Assembly: GCA_024694965.1 (NCBI GenBank)
Contig: JAILJC010000113.1
Location: forward strand, 1-40,009
DNA: 40,009 nt
Source of the DNA: Lachnospiraceae bacterium
GTDB taxonomy: Bacteria; Bacillota; Clostridia; Lachnospirales; Lachnospiraceae
Direction: 5' to 3'
Shown here: positions 1 to 7,814 of the stretch, in pieces
Layout of the letters: every line of letters begins with the position of its first letter
Position numbering within the stretch: position 1 is the first letter of the stretch
Position numbers and translations under genes: made by a program
Notes under the pieces: generated by a model
What the model was told of the DNA's origin: nothing
Databases searched by the model: none
What the model saw: the letters and a program-made list of their open reading frames with translations, nothing else

Positions 1-96
1 GCTTACTACACGCCCTGCTATGACACAAAAGATCTCGGGCTGTCTGTCTACAATGCAGCCGGCTTAAACAAAGGAACGCTGATACATGTTGGATGA
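1..96 (+). CDS. 3' end of an unidentified upstream gene (partial)
   Basis: An open frame enters from the left edge and ends at TGA 94-96, giving the last 31 residues (ending ...LNKGTLIHVG). It overlaps the start of the next gene by 11 bp, which suggests translational coupling. Too little is present to identify it. In many bacteria the gene before a membrane transglutaminase of the following type encodes a DUF58 protein preceded by a MoxR ATPase, so DUF58 is a guess from synteny only. There is no direct sequence support for that name. Confidence 0.45.
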   Translation, partial: AYYTPCYDTKDLGLSVYNAAGLNKGTLIHVG

Positions 97-2599
97 TCCG
101 CTTTACTACGGCTATAAGCTGTCGGAAAATCAGATACACGAGTCGCGCGATGATATCCTGCACTGCCTGATCGTTGCCGTGCTCATTTACACTGCCGCTC
201 TGGGCTGTATCCTCGGGATACTCTCAGAGTTTGACATCACGGTAAACTACGCCCTTATAGCGGTCATCATGCTGATCGCATCGCTGTTTTTATCATTCAT
301 ACATTTGTCGAGGTTATTATACGTCCTTGGCTATTTCACCTTCCTTTTCGTCTATTCCTACGGCCTTATGGCCTACCGGACCTATGCCAATTCGGGCTAT
401 CAGGCGATACTCAACATAGTGAACAAAGTCTATTCCGATCATTACCTTTTGACGGCTGTGCGCGAATACGAGGAAACGATCGGCGACCGTTATTCGACCA
501 TCACCTGCGTTGCGGTGTTCATCGGCCTGTTCATCGTACTTTTACTTAATGTCGGCGTGTTTAACGACATGTTTTTCTTTACCACGTTTAACTTAACGTT
601 CTGGCCCCTGCAGCTTGGCATTTTCATCGGGCGCTATCCTTCATACCTCTCGCTCGCGCTAATATTCTTTGCCTATTTTGGCGTGTACTTTTTAAGGCAC
701 TCGGGACACTATTTCTTCGTCCAGCCGCCTACACGCAGGAAACCGCGGGAGTATTTCTTTGACTATGACGACGACAACGGCCGCCATATGATCTTCCATA
801 AATCAAACTCAAGAGCCATGCTCGCCGTAGCCGTTTTAGCACTCATCGTTTCTCTTGTCTTTGGCAGCTTTGTTTCTTCCGCCGTCATAACTTCCGAGCG
901 TGAAGCACTTACAAACAGAAGCCGGATGAAGGTCAGGATGGATGAGAGCGTCAAGATACTTACCCAGAACGGCATTGCCGGAATGTTCAACCGTTATCAG
1001 GCAAAGGGCGGCATGAACGGAGGTAAGCTCGGCGGGGTACGCAGCATATCACCGGATTATGAAACCGACCTTGAGGTTACCTTCGTTCCGTATTCGTTTG
1101 AAACGATCTATCTTAAAGGATATGTGGGGCAGCAGTATGCCTACGACCACTGGGTGCAGCCTTCCGCAAGGAGCGGGTATAAGTTTAACATGCCGGGTAC
1201 CGAGGGACCCGCATCACAGGAGGAAACCGCAAAGGAACGACTCCTCATGACTGCGAAGGTGCATTCGCGTCTAATGGAAAACGGCTTTACGCAGGATCAT
1301 AAGGCTAAATTAAAAGTCACGAATAAGGATGCCGCGACATCTTATCTGTATGTCCCTTATTTTCTCTCCGAAATTCCCAAGAAAACGGTAGTGGATCCCT
1401 ATTCATCGCTATCCGGTTACTCGGCGATCGATGCAAGCGAAACCTACGAATTTACTCCGTATTCATACGATATGATGTCCCTTGTCTTTGACAACGATGC
1501 ACTGCTTGATTCCATGCATACCGAAGACGAGACGGCATTTACGCAGGAATATGACCAGGAGATCATAGATAATTACCTGCAGATACCTCCGGGCATTTAT
1601 GACGAGCTTATGTCCTATCATGAAAAGATAGGCACCTCGGATACCGTGCGCGGTCAGGTTAGCCTTATCTATGATTATTTCCTAAAGAATTACAAGTATG
1701 ACTTTGCGCCCGGTGCGACTCCGTACGGCCGCGATTTTGTCACCTACTTTTTGAAGGATCAGAAGCGCGGTTACTGCTCGCATTTTGCTTCCGCCGCAAC
1801 AATGCTACTTCGTTCGTACGGTATACCGGCAAGATATGTCGAAGGATATGTTGTGAGCCTTACAAGCATCACGGAAACCGCCGAAAGGCTTGATGAGGAT
1901 CCGGCAGACTACTATAAGGGAGATAACCCACTTGGAGAATCAGCCGTGATAAACGTCGAGGTAAGCGACGGAAATGCGCACGCCTGGACTGAGGTGTATA
2001 TCCCTTCATTCGGATGGTTCCCGGTTGACCTTACCGTGCCCGCAACAGAGGACAGCATACCCGCATACAGCGACTTTTTAAGCTCTCTTGCAAGGCTGTT
2101 CCGTCCCACCGGCGATGCCGGCGAAGAAGCCGATGAGACCTCCGCCGTCGATGTGGTTTCTGAACACATACGTACAGACCTGTTTGACTTTAAGGGAACT
2201 CCCGTGTTCCTCATATTTGTGATCGTACTCGCTGTCCTTATGCTGATACCGCTCATAAAGAGAGGCTTTGTTTCGTTTAGTGCTTATATAAAACGGAGAC
2301 GCCTTTACGCTTTGGGTGATAATTCGGTATATGTAAGGCATTACTATCTGAGGGCAAGAAAGAGGATAGCGAAAAAGCTTAAGGAACCGGTGCCGGAACT
2401 GATTGATGATACCTTTGTTCTTATAAACCGTTATCTTTACGGCCCCGCAAAGGCAGCGGCCCGCCTTAATGAAATGCTGTCCAAAGAAGGGGTGACTCTT
2501 AATGATATCCGCAGCCTTATGCAGAAATGTTTTTACGCCGAAGAAAAGATCAGCAGATCCGAAGCGGACCTGCTGATAAAGTTCTGTAAAAAGATCTGA
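86..2599 (+). CDS. Membrane-anchored transglutaminase-like (TgpA-type) protein
   Basis: This 837-aa protein has an N-terminal block of hydrophobic helices (roughly residues 25-225) and another membrane segment near 246-269. A long extracytoplasmic region follows, then a last membrane helix near 705-725 and a cytoplasmic tail of about 110 residues. The outer region contains a transglutaminase/protease-like core. Cys564 lies in the motif RGYCSHFASA, His632 in NAHAWTEVY and Asp648 in FPVDLTVP, so the catalytic triad looks intact. This layout matches the TgpA/YebA family (DUF3488 plus transglutaminase core), thought to act on proteins or peptides at the cell surface; the substrate here is unknown. 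The ATG at 86 follows AAGGA by 10 nt and overlaps the upstream gene. The gene runs head-on into the polysaccharide operon with only 4 bp between stop codons. Confidence 0.85.
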   Translation: MLDDPLYYGYKLSENQIHESRDDILHCLIVAVLIYTAALGCILGILSEFDITVNYALIAVIMLIASLFLSFIHLSRLLYVLGYFTFLFVYSYGLMAYRTYANSGYQAILNIVNKVYSDHYLLTAVREYEETIGDRYSTITCVAVFIGLFIVLLLNVGVFNDMFFFTTFNLTFWPLQLGIFIGRYPSYLSLALIFFAYFGVYFLRHSGHYFFVQPPTRRKPREYFFDYDDDNGRHMIFHKSNSRAMLAVAVLALIVSLVFGSFVSSAVITSEREALTNRSRMKVRMDESVKILTQNGIAGMFNRYQAKGGMNGGKLGGVRSISPDYETDLEVTFVPYSFETIYLKGYVGQQYAYDHWVQPSARSGYKFNMPGTEGPASQEETAKERLLMTAKVHSRLMENGFTQDHKAKLKVTNKDAATSYLYVPYFLSEIPKKTVVDPYSSLSGYSAIDASETYEFTPYSYDMMSLVFDNDALLDSMHTEDETAFTQEYDQEIIDNYLQIPPGIYDELMSYHEKIGTSDTVRGQVSLIYDYFLKNYKYDFAPGATPYGRDFVTYFLKDQKRGYCSHFASAATMLLRSYGIPARYVEGYVVSLTSITETAERLDEDPADYYKGDNPLGESAVINVEVSDGNAHAWTEVYIPSFGWFPVDLTVPATEDSIPAYSDFLSSLARLFRPTGDAGEEADETSAVDVVSEHIRTDLFDFKGTPVFLIFVIVLAVLMLIPLIKRGFVSFSAYIKRRRLYALGDNSVYVRHYYLRARKRIAKKLKEPVPELIDDTFVLINRYLYGPAKAAARLNEMLSKEGVTLNDIRSLMQKCFYAEEKISRSEADLLIKFCKKI

Positions 2600-2603
2600 T
2601 CTG

Positions 2604-3746
2604 TTATTCCTGTTCTTCTTTAGGCACTCTCTCGAGCATCTCAGGTGTGATTATCGTATCATCCTCAATATCCACCGCAGCCATCTTTCCTACCACTTCA
2701 AACAGCTTATCGGGTGAGATGCCCGTTCCGGGACGTTTAAAGGTCAGCATCGAATCGGTAATGACCGTTCCTTTCGGAATGCTGCCGTCCGCCACTATCG
2801 AACGCCTTGCATTTGCCCTCGCCGTCATCTCGGTCTCAAGGCAGTTAAGCTCACCGCTTCCGCGCAGCATATCAAGCCTTTCTATCGATGCCAGTATCCG
2901 CCTCGCATCATCAGGATCCATGGCATGATAATGATCGTTACCCTTTAATGTTTTATCCAGGGTGAAATGCTTCTCAACGCATATCGCGCCCAGGTTATAG
3001 GCCGTCTTTATGACATCACAGTCATCCGTCGGCTTGGTATGGTCCGAATAACCTATATACAGCTCCGGGAACTGCCTTTTAAGCGACAGTATCTTAAGCA
3101 GGTTTGCATCTTCAAGGGGCGTCGGATATTCAAGAACGCAGTGCAGCAGTACGATAGGCTGGTCGCTCACCGCCCTTATCGTGTCAACTGCCGCCTCTAT
3201 CTCGGGAAGGTCGGATGCACCTATCGACATAAGTATCGGCTTGTTCTTCTTTGCCTGATGCTCGATAAACGGCAGGTTTGAAAGGTCGGATGAGGATATC
3301 TTGTAAACGTTCATGAGCTCGTCAAGATAATCCGCAGAATCATAATCAAACGCCGTCGACAGAAACTCGATGCCTATCTCGTCGCAGTATTCCTTCAGCT
3401 CCTTATATTCCTCATATCCGAAGCTGTCGAACTTCTTAAACAGTTCGTACTGTGACTGTGTCGGCTCTTCGGTTATATCCCAGTAATACGGGGATGCCTT
3501 TGCGGCAAGAGTCCCTGCCTTGTAGGTCTGGAACTTGACCGCGTGGATACCGGCTTCCTTTGCCTCCCTGATCATCAGCTTGGCTGCCTCCATCGGGGTG
3601 ATATTCTCCTTCGTCGCGATGTCGTAGTAGTTTACTCCGATCTCCGCGATGAGGACGAACTTACCTTCCGTAAGGCGCGACATGATCACGCTGCCGCTGT
3701 TTTCAATGTTACTGTTAATGTTGTCGTTGCTACTGTCACTGTCCAT
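2604..3746 (-). CDS. neuB: NeuB-family nonulosonic acid (sialic/legionaminic-type) synthase
   Basis: This 380-aa protein has a NeuB TIM-barrel with AEIGVNY, AVKFQTYKAG, IEFLSTAFD, KISSSDLSN, YIGYSDHT and VEKHFTLDKTLKGNDH, then a C-terminal SAF/antifreeze-like domain (about 310-372). Family enzymes condense phosphoenolpyruvate with a 6-carbon N-acyl sugar to give a 9-carbon nonulosonic acid. Which sugar is used (ManNAc, or a diamino precursor of legionaminic or pseudaminic acid) cannot be read from the sequence. The ATG at 3746 has GGAGG 5 nt upstream, so the Ser/Asn/Asp-rich leader of about 21 residues before MSRLTEGKF appears to be translated; most NeuB proteins lack it. It is the last gene of block A, separated from the preceding gene by a structured 234-bp gap. 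No neuA or neuC homologue is in the window. Confidence 0.85.
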   Translation of the reverse strand: MDSDSSNDNINSNIENSGSVIMSRLTEGKFVLIAEIGVNYYDIATKENITPMEAAKLMIREAKEAGIHAVKFQTYKAGTLAAKASPYYWDITEEPTQSQYELFKKFDSFGYEEYKELKEYCDEIGIEFLSTAFDYDSADYLDELMNVYKISSSDLSNLPFIEHQAKKNKPILMSIGASDLPEIEAAVDTIRAVSDQPIVLLHCVLEYPTPLEDANLLKILSLKRQFPELYIGYSDHTKPTDDCDVIKTAYNLGAICVEKHFTLDKTLKGNDHYHAMDPDDARRILASIERLDMLRGSGELNCLETEMTARANARRSIVADGSIPKGTVITDSMLTFKRPGTGISPDKLFEVVGKMAAVDIEDDTIITPEMLERVPKEEQE

Positions 3747-3980
3747 AATGTCCTCCGTAATTTATTCCGCTTCGTCCCCGGAATATTTCGCCGCAAACGG
3801 CCCCACTCCGCCCTAAAGGACTAGCTACGCGTCGGTAAGCTAACTGCTACTGCGACTAAGTACCCGAGATATTCAACCGACAATCCTTTCATATCTCGGT
3901 CACTAAGTCTCCGTACGCAGTGGATCTTACCTGCGTTCCATGGCCTGAGTGTTTGCTTGCAAAAATTCCGTGTCCTCTGC
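3747..3980 (-). promoter_or_regulatory. Structured intergenic segment, candidate cis-acting RNA ahead of neuB
   Basis: No coding region is seen. An extended hairpin spans about 3850-3920. A perfect 9-bp inverted repeat (CCGAGATAT at 3864-3872 with ATATCTCGG at 3891-3899) closes an 18-nt loop. It is flanked by ACTAAGT at 3855-3861 and 3902-3908, which can pair with each other with one central mismatch. CTGCG 3850-3854 can pair with CGCAG 3916-3920 at the base. ACGCAG 3915-3920 can instead pair with CTGCGT 3931-3936, giving a mutually exclusive fold. Nearer the neuB start are a 4-bp stem (3790-3801) and a 7-bp stem (3763-3785). No T-tract follows the main hairpin, so it is not a simple terminator. 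It matches no riboswitch I can name. Confidence 0.5.
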
Positions 3981-5672
3981 TCATTGATTATGCTCAGATG
4001 TCCACCTTATATATCCCGCTTCATAGAAATGCATTAGTTCATCTATCTGGGATATAAATTTCTCGTCGCGTTCCTCTTTATGGGCGAGGATCTTCTCCGC
4101 TTTGGCCATGAGATAGAAAAGATCGATCTCAAAGCCGACATCCTTTATCGTCTTAAGGTAGGCGGCGCATGAGTGGATGTTATCGATCTCGCCAAATTCG
4201 CTTATCAGCTTCGGAAGCTCCTCGTAGCTGTGCACCTTGGTTATCCCGTCGATGAGTTCGAACGGGACATCTCCGAAGATGATCGACTTGCGTCCGAGCA
4301 ATGCTTCTTCATAAGCCGTGGTCCCTACTATCGTTACCACGCCCTTTGCATTCATTATCCAGGGCTTAGGATCGTGATAGTGATTAACCTGCACAAGCCT
4401 TACGTTATGAAGCTGACGAACCCTTTTATAAAACTCAACGCTTCTTTCTCCAAGCATCGCCTGGTGTTCCTTAACGTACAGCCACCAGCCTACCGGAAGT
4501 GACTTTGACACCGCCTCGATAAGGCTTAATTCATCCACATAATAGGATGCCTTAACGAAAACCGTCGATTCCGGGATAAGATGAAGCGGCATGTAAACGT
4601 AATCCTCACCCTCGCGGGGAGCTTCAAACAGCTTGTTCTTTCCCATGAACTTACGCCTAAGCGTCATCACCTGCCAGTAGTGTTTAATGTACGGCAGGCT
4701 GGGGGCATACAAGAGCCTGTTTTGCTTCTTTAACTTATGGTTGCCCTTTGCGATATCCATGTCAAAGAAGTAATGGAACTTGCCCCTCATAACGCGCAGG
4801 ATCCATATGATACTGTCGCGCTCATACTGGCTTGTTACCGTGCCCGCAAACTCCTTGTTCATGATCGTCTGCTTGCTGCGGTAATCCTTTATATAATCAT
4901 ATTCGTCCTTAAGCTCTTCAGGTGTCTTCTTAAGGTTTTCGTTATATGTCCTTACAACGTAATCATCCACGCCTATCGTATTCTGGAAGGTGGGATATTT
5001 ATAATACCCGAACTTTGAATACTCGACCGTGATATACGGCACATTCTTCACATATGCTACTTCGTTTATTATCGTACGCTGCAGTTCTGCGTTGTCAAAA
5101 TCAAGGATCATATCGGGCTTAAACTCATCAAAGATACCCAGTATCTTTTTATAGTTAAGCTCAAGCCACAGCATGTTCTCGTCGTAATTCGTCACAGACC
5201 AGTAATACCTGAAATGATAGTGCCTGGTATTCTCCTGTGAGCACATGAGCTGCATGTTTAAGTTCTTAAAATGCGAATATTCCTTCTCGATCTTTTCAAG
5301 GAACTCAATATCCGCTATCGGCTCACGCTCGCCCCTTCGCGATTTAACCTTCTGATCCGGCTGGTATATCTTATTACGGAGCTGGAGCTGGCCGGGCCGT
5401 TTATAACCCGCTTCGTTGAGACGCTTTGTATATTCCTCACATATGTCCCTTACATCGTACAGTTTGACCCCTTCAAGTTCCTCCTTGAAGCGGTAGTATG
5501 TGTTAACGTTGTAATAGCATTTATTGTAGCTGCATTCGGTGGACATGATAAAGAAACACGCAACCTCATTGTCCTCCTTAAGCTTATCCGCGATAAACCA
5601 AAGAGGCTGCGCATACGTCTCCCTGCATACAAAGAGCACTCTTTTATTTTTGATCATATCACCGTCCGGCAT
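3981..5672 (-). CDS. Capsule-type (KpsS/KpsC-like) glycosyltransferase, putative
   Basis: This 563-aa soluble protein has no signal peptide or membrane segment. Its C-terminal half resembles the capsular polysaccharide KpsS/KpsC-like (beta-Kdo transferase) fold. YVKEHQAMLG contains His403, followed by a segment ending VVTIVGTTAYEEALLGRK (about residues 445-464) and then IIFGDVPF. In that family these segments form the CMP-sugar-binding side of the enzyme. The N-terminal half begins with a Rossmann-like strand (VLFVCRETYAQPLWFIADKL) and is otherwise unfamiliar. The ATG at 5672 is preceded by GAGG at 8 nt; a second Met lies 5 codons in. The neighbouring neuB gene makes transfer of a nonulosonic acid attractive, but that is inference. 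A phosphotransferase or an unrelated GT-B enzyme cannot be excluded. Confidence 0.6.
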   Translation of the reverse strand: MPDGDMIKNKRVLFVCRETYAQPLWFIADKLKEDNEVACFFIMSTECSYNKCYYNVNTYYRFKEELEGVKLYDVRDICEEYTKRLNEAGYKRPGQLQLRNKIYQPDQKVKSRRGEREPIADIEFLEKIEKEYSHFKNLNMQLMCSQENTRHYHFRYYWSVTNYDENMLWLELNYKKILGIFDEFKPDMILDFDNAELQRTIINEVAYVKNVPYITVEYSKFGYYKYPTFQNTIGVDDYVVRTYNENLKKTPEELKDEYDYIKDYRSKQTIMNKEFAGTVTSQYERDSIIWILRVMRGKFHYFFDMDIAKGNHKLKKQNRLLYAPSLPYIKHYWQVMTLRRKFMGKNKLFEAPREGEDYVYMPLHLIPESTVFVKASYYVDELSLIEAVSKSLPVGWWLYVKEHQAMLGERSVEFYKRVRQLHNVRLVQVNHYHDPKPWIMNAKGVVTIVGTTAYEEALLGRKSIIFGDVPFELIDGITKVHSYEELPKLISEFGEIDNIHSCAAYLKTIKDVGFEIDLFYLMAKAEKILAHKEERDEKFISQIDELMHFYEAGYIRWTSEHNQ

Positions 5673-5692
5673 TTATCTTTCCTCAATTCCCC

Positions 5693-6727
5693 TCAAAGGG
5701 AAGCCTTTACACCCTGCTCTTTAAATGTTGCGTTCCAATCGACGCCCGACTTAAACGCTTTATGCGTCGCAAGGAATTTCTTCCTCCTTGCAAGAGTCAC
5801 CCGCTTAAATAGATACGGACTTATGCAGCACATATCCATCTTTACCTTAAGGCTTCTCGGTACACGGGGATCCTTTTTTACTATCGGCGCATGTGCCTTA
5901 ACATAGTCAAGGCATTCCCTGTCATGTTCCTTCGAAAAGTTCCCGTAAAGGAAGCTGTTCTGAATAACGCTTAAATTCTCGTTTACTAAGAAGAATCCGA
6001 TCGCATCTTTAAGATCGTCAAATCTTTTGCTCAATTCATCACATATCTCGTAATCGGCCTTAAGCGACAGCCTCAGGTTTTCCTCTATCTTAGAACCGCT
6101 GTCCTCGCTTATCCTGAAATAATACTTTGACGCGCTGTTGTATACCAGCCTGTCAACCTTAAGCAGTATCTTTACCGCCATCTGCCTATCTTCCACGAGC
6201 TTTCCTTCAGGAAACCTGACGCCGTCAAAAAGCTCCTTTTTATACAGCTTATCCCACAGATGAAGGAAGAATCCCTCCTGATAAAGTATTATCTTAAATG
6301 CATCGTTTATTCTGAGTACCTGCTCCCTGTTTTCGTCAGTTCCGTCAGCGCAGTTTTCATAAAGATAATACTTTCCGACAACGGAGATATCGGTTCGATT
6401 CTGCTTAGCAGCACTTAACATCACCTCGATCATATCATCACTGATACGATCATCGCCGTCAACAAAAGCAATGTAATCACCCGTGACCGCGTCAAGTCCG
6501 TGGTTCCTGGCATCTGCGGTACCCTTGGGCTCAGCCTTTATTACAACGAACCTCTCATCCGCCGCAGCATACTCATCCACTATATCCTCACAGGCTTTAT
6601 CGCCCTTTCCGACTACGCAGATGATCTCGATATTCTTATAGGTCTGCCTTACAATACTGTCCAGGCATTCTCTTATGAACTTTTCGTTTTTGTATATTAT
6701 AACAATAATACTGACTTTATCGTTCAT
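5693..6727 (-). CDS. Family 2 glycosyltransferase
   Basis: This 344-aa protein opens with the GT-A signature VSIIVIIYKNEKFIRECLDS. The donor-binding motif YIAFVDGDDRIS lies near residues 88-99, and RNHGLDAVTGDY just before it. These are standard features of GT2 enzymes that transfer a sugar from a nucleotide donor to a lipid-linked acceptor at the cytoplasmic face of the membrane. The C-terminal part (about 210-344) is alpha-helical and specific to this protein. Donor and linkage are unknown. It starts 4 bp after the stop of the preceding gene in block A, with only a weak GGA ribosome-binding element, so it is probably translationally coupled. Confidence 0.85.
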   Translation of the reverse strand: MNDKVSIIVIIYKNEKFIRECLDSIVRQTYKNIEIICVVGKGDKACEDIVDEYAAADERFVVIKAEPKGTADARNHGLDAVTGDYIAFVDGDDRISDDMIEVMLSAAKQNRTDISVVGKYYLYENCADGTDENREQVLRINDAFKIILYQEGFFLHLWDKLYKKELFDGVRFPEGKLVEDRQMAVKILLKVDRLVYNSASKYYFRISEDSGSKIEENLRLSLKADYEICDELSKRFDDLKDAIGFFLVNENLSVIQNSFLYGNFSKEHDRECLDYVKAHAPIVKKDPRVPRSLKVKMDMCCISPYLFKRVTLARRKKFLATHKAFKSGVDWNATFKEQGVKASL

Positions 6728-6731
6728 TCCG

Positions 6732-7814
6732 TCATTCCGTCACTACGCGCTTTATCGCTTCAAGATAACCGTATCCCCTGTACTCGTCGGGCTCGATCAT
6801 GGCGCCTTCGCCCCATTCGTTCCATGCATTTATAAATACGAAATCCGTTTTGTGCCCGTCCTTTTTCTTCTTAAGGGCACGGAGCGTTTCTTCAAACTTT
6901 TCAGGCGATGTTCCCTTATATACAAGCCCCTTATAATCGCGCCTGGGAGTATTGTCCCAGTCGGGCATGAGCCCCGGAAATTCATTCTCCTTATACTCAC
7001 GCTCCCTTATCCCCTTAAGGATGCATTCGGCCGGTATGCTGCGCTCAAGTTTCTTATCGATCCTTAATTTATTGAGCATCGTGTTTGATAAAACGGACAT
7101 ATTATACTCAAATTCATGAAGGCTTGAAAAATCATGCTTAAGCGTGTATCCGGGTTCAAAATAATAATAGCCGTCGATAAGTTCCGTTCTCGTTTCCTGC
7201 GCACTCGCGGTTTTGCCCGCGATCAGATATATACCGTCAAAGCCTTCACCGTGCGCCCACTTGTTGAAGCATCCGATCATCCTGTCAAGGCTCTCTATGT
7301 CAAAGGTCCTGTAAACCTGCAGCACGGGTTTATTGTCGATCTTTATATACCTCTTATCGTTAAAGAACTTAAGCAGGTATTCAAAATGCTTATACCAGTC
7401 CTCTTCTTCCCCGTAGTCCTGTTTCATGAGCACCTGCTCGCTCAGTCCGTACCAGGTCCTCGTCCAGCTCTCATTCGCCCAGCAAATGCAGTAATTAATA
7501 TCTATCTGTGGGTTTTCAAGCAGTATCTCCATGGGACGCTGCATAAGCTGCCTTCCGTTAAACCAGTACTGGTATATGGAAAAGCCGTATACACCGTATT
7601 TCCTTGCGGTTTCTGCCTGCCATGCAAGCGTAGCCGCTCCGTCATTTACAAGGTCGTAATATCTGTTATCAAGCGGTACCCTGGGCTGGACATGACCCTT
7701 ATAAAGCGGGCGTCCGCGCCTTACCGCAGTCCATTCGGTGTATCCCTTTCCCCACCACTCATCGTTTTCGGGAAATGTATGATATTGGGGAAGGTACATA
7801 CATACGACTCTCAC
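6732..7814 (-). CDS. WbsX-like polysaccharide protein (GH99-like fold)
   Basis: This 360-aa protein has the WbsX family hallmarks: MYLPQYHTFPENDEWWGKG at the N-terminus, GVYGFSIYQYWFNGRQL, CWANESWTRTW and the C-terminal NAWNEWGEGA. WbsX-type proteins occur in O-antigen and capsule clusters and are annotated as glycosyltransferases, although the fold resembles glycoside hydrolase family 99. Whether it makes or trims the glycan is not settled by sequence. The start is GTG, not ATG. GGAGG lies 7 nt upstream and the GTGA overlaps the stop of the preceding Wzy gene by 4 bp, which decides the start. There is no signal peptide, so it is expected to be cytoplasmic. Confidence 0.8.
   Translation of the reverse strand: MRVVCMYLPQYHTFPENDEWWGKGYTEWTAVRRGRPLYKGHVQPRVPLDNRYYDLVNDGAATLAWQAETARKYGVYGFSIYQYWFNGRQLMQRPMEILLENPQIDINYCICWANESWTRTWYGLSEQVLMKQDYGEEEDWYKHFEYLLKFFNDKRYIKIDNKPVLQVYRTFDIESLDRMIGCFNKWAHGEGFDGIYLIAGKTASAQETRTELIDGYYYFEPGYTLKHDFSSLHEFEYNMSVLSNTMLNKLRIDKKLERSIPAECILKGIREREYKENEFPGLMPDWDNTPRRDYKGLVYKGTSPEKFEETLRALKKKKDGHKTDFVFINAWNEWGEGAMIEPDEYRGYGYLEAIKRVVTE

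Noticed and set aside
3850-3920. Long hairpin considered as a Rho-independent terminator
   Set aside because: No T-tract follows on either strand and the loop is 18 nt, so an ordinary intrinsic terminator is unlikely.
5271-5906. Plus-strand reading frame of 211 codons
   Set aside because: It runs antisense across two well-supported minus-strand genes, has no ribosome-binding site and no recognisable protein pattern.
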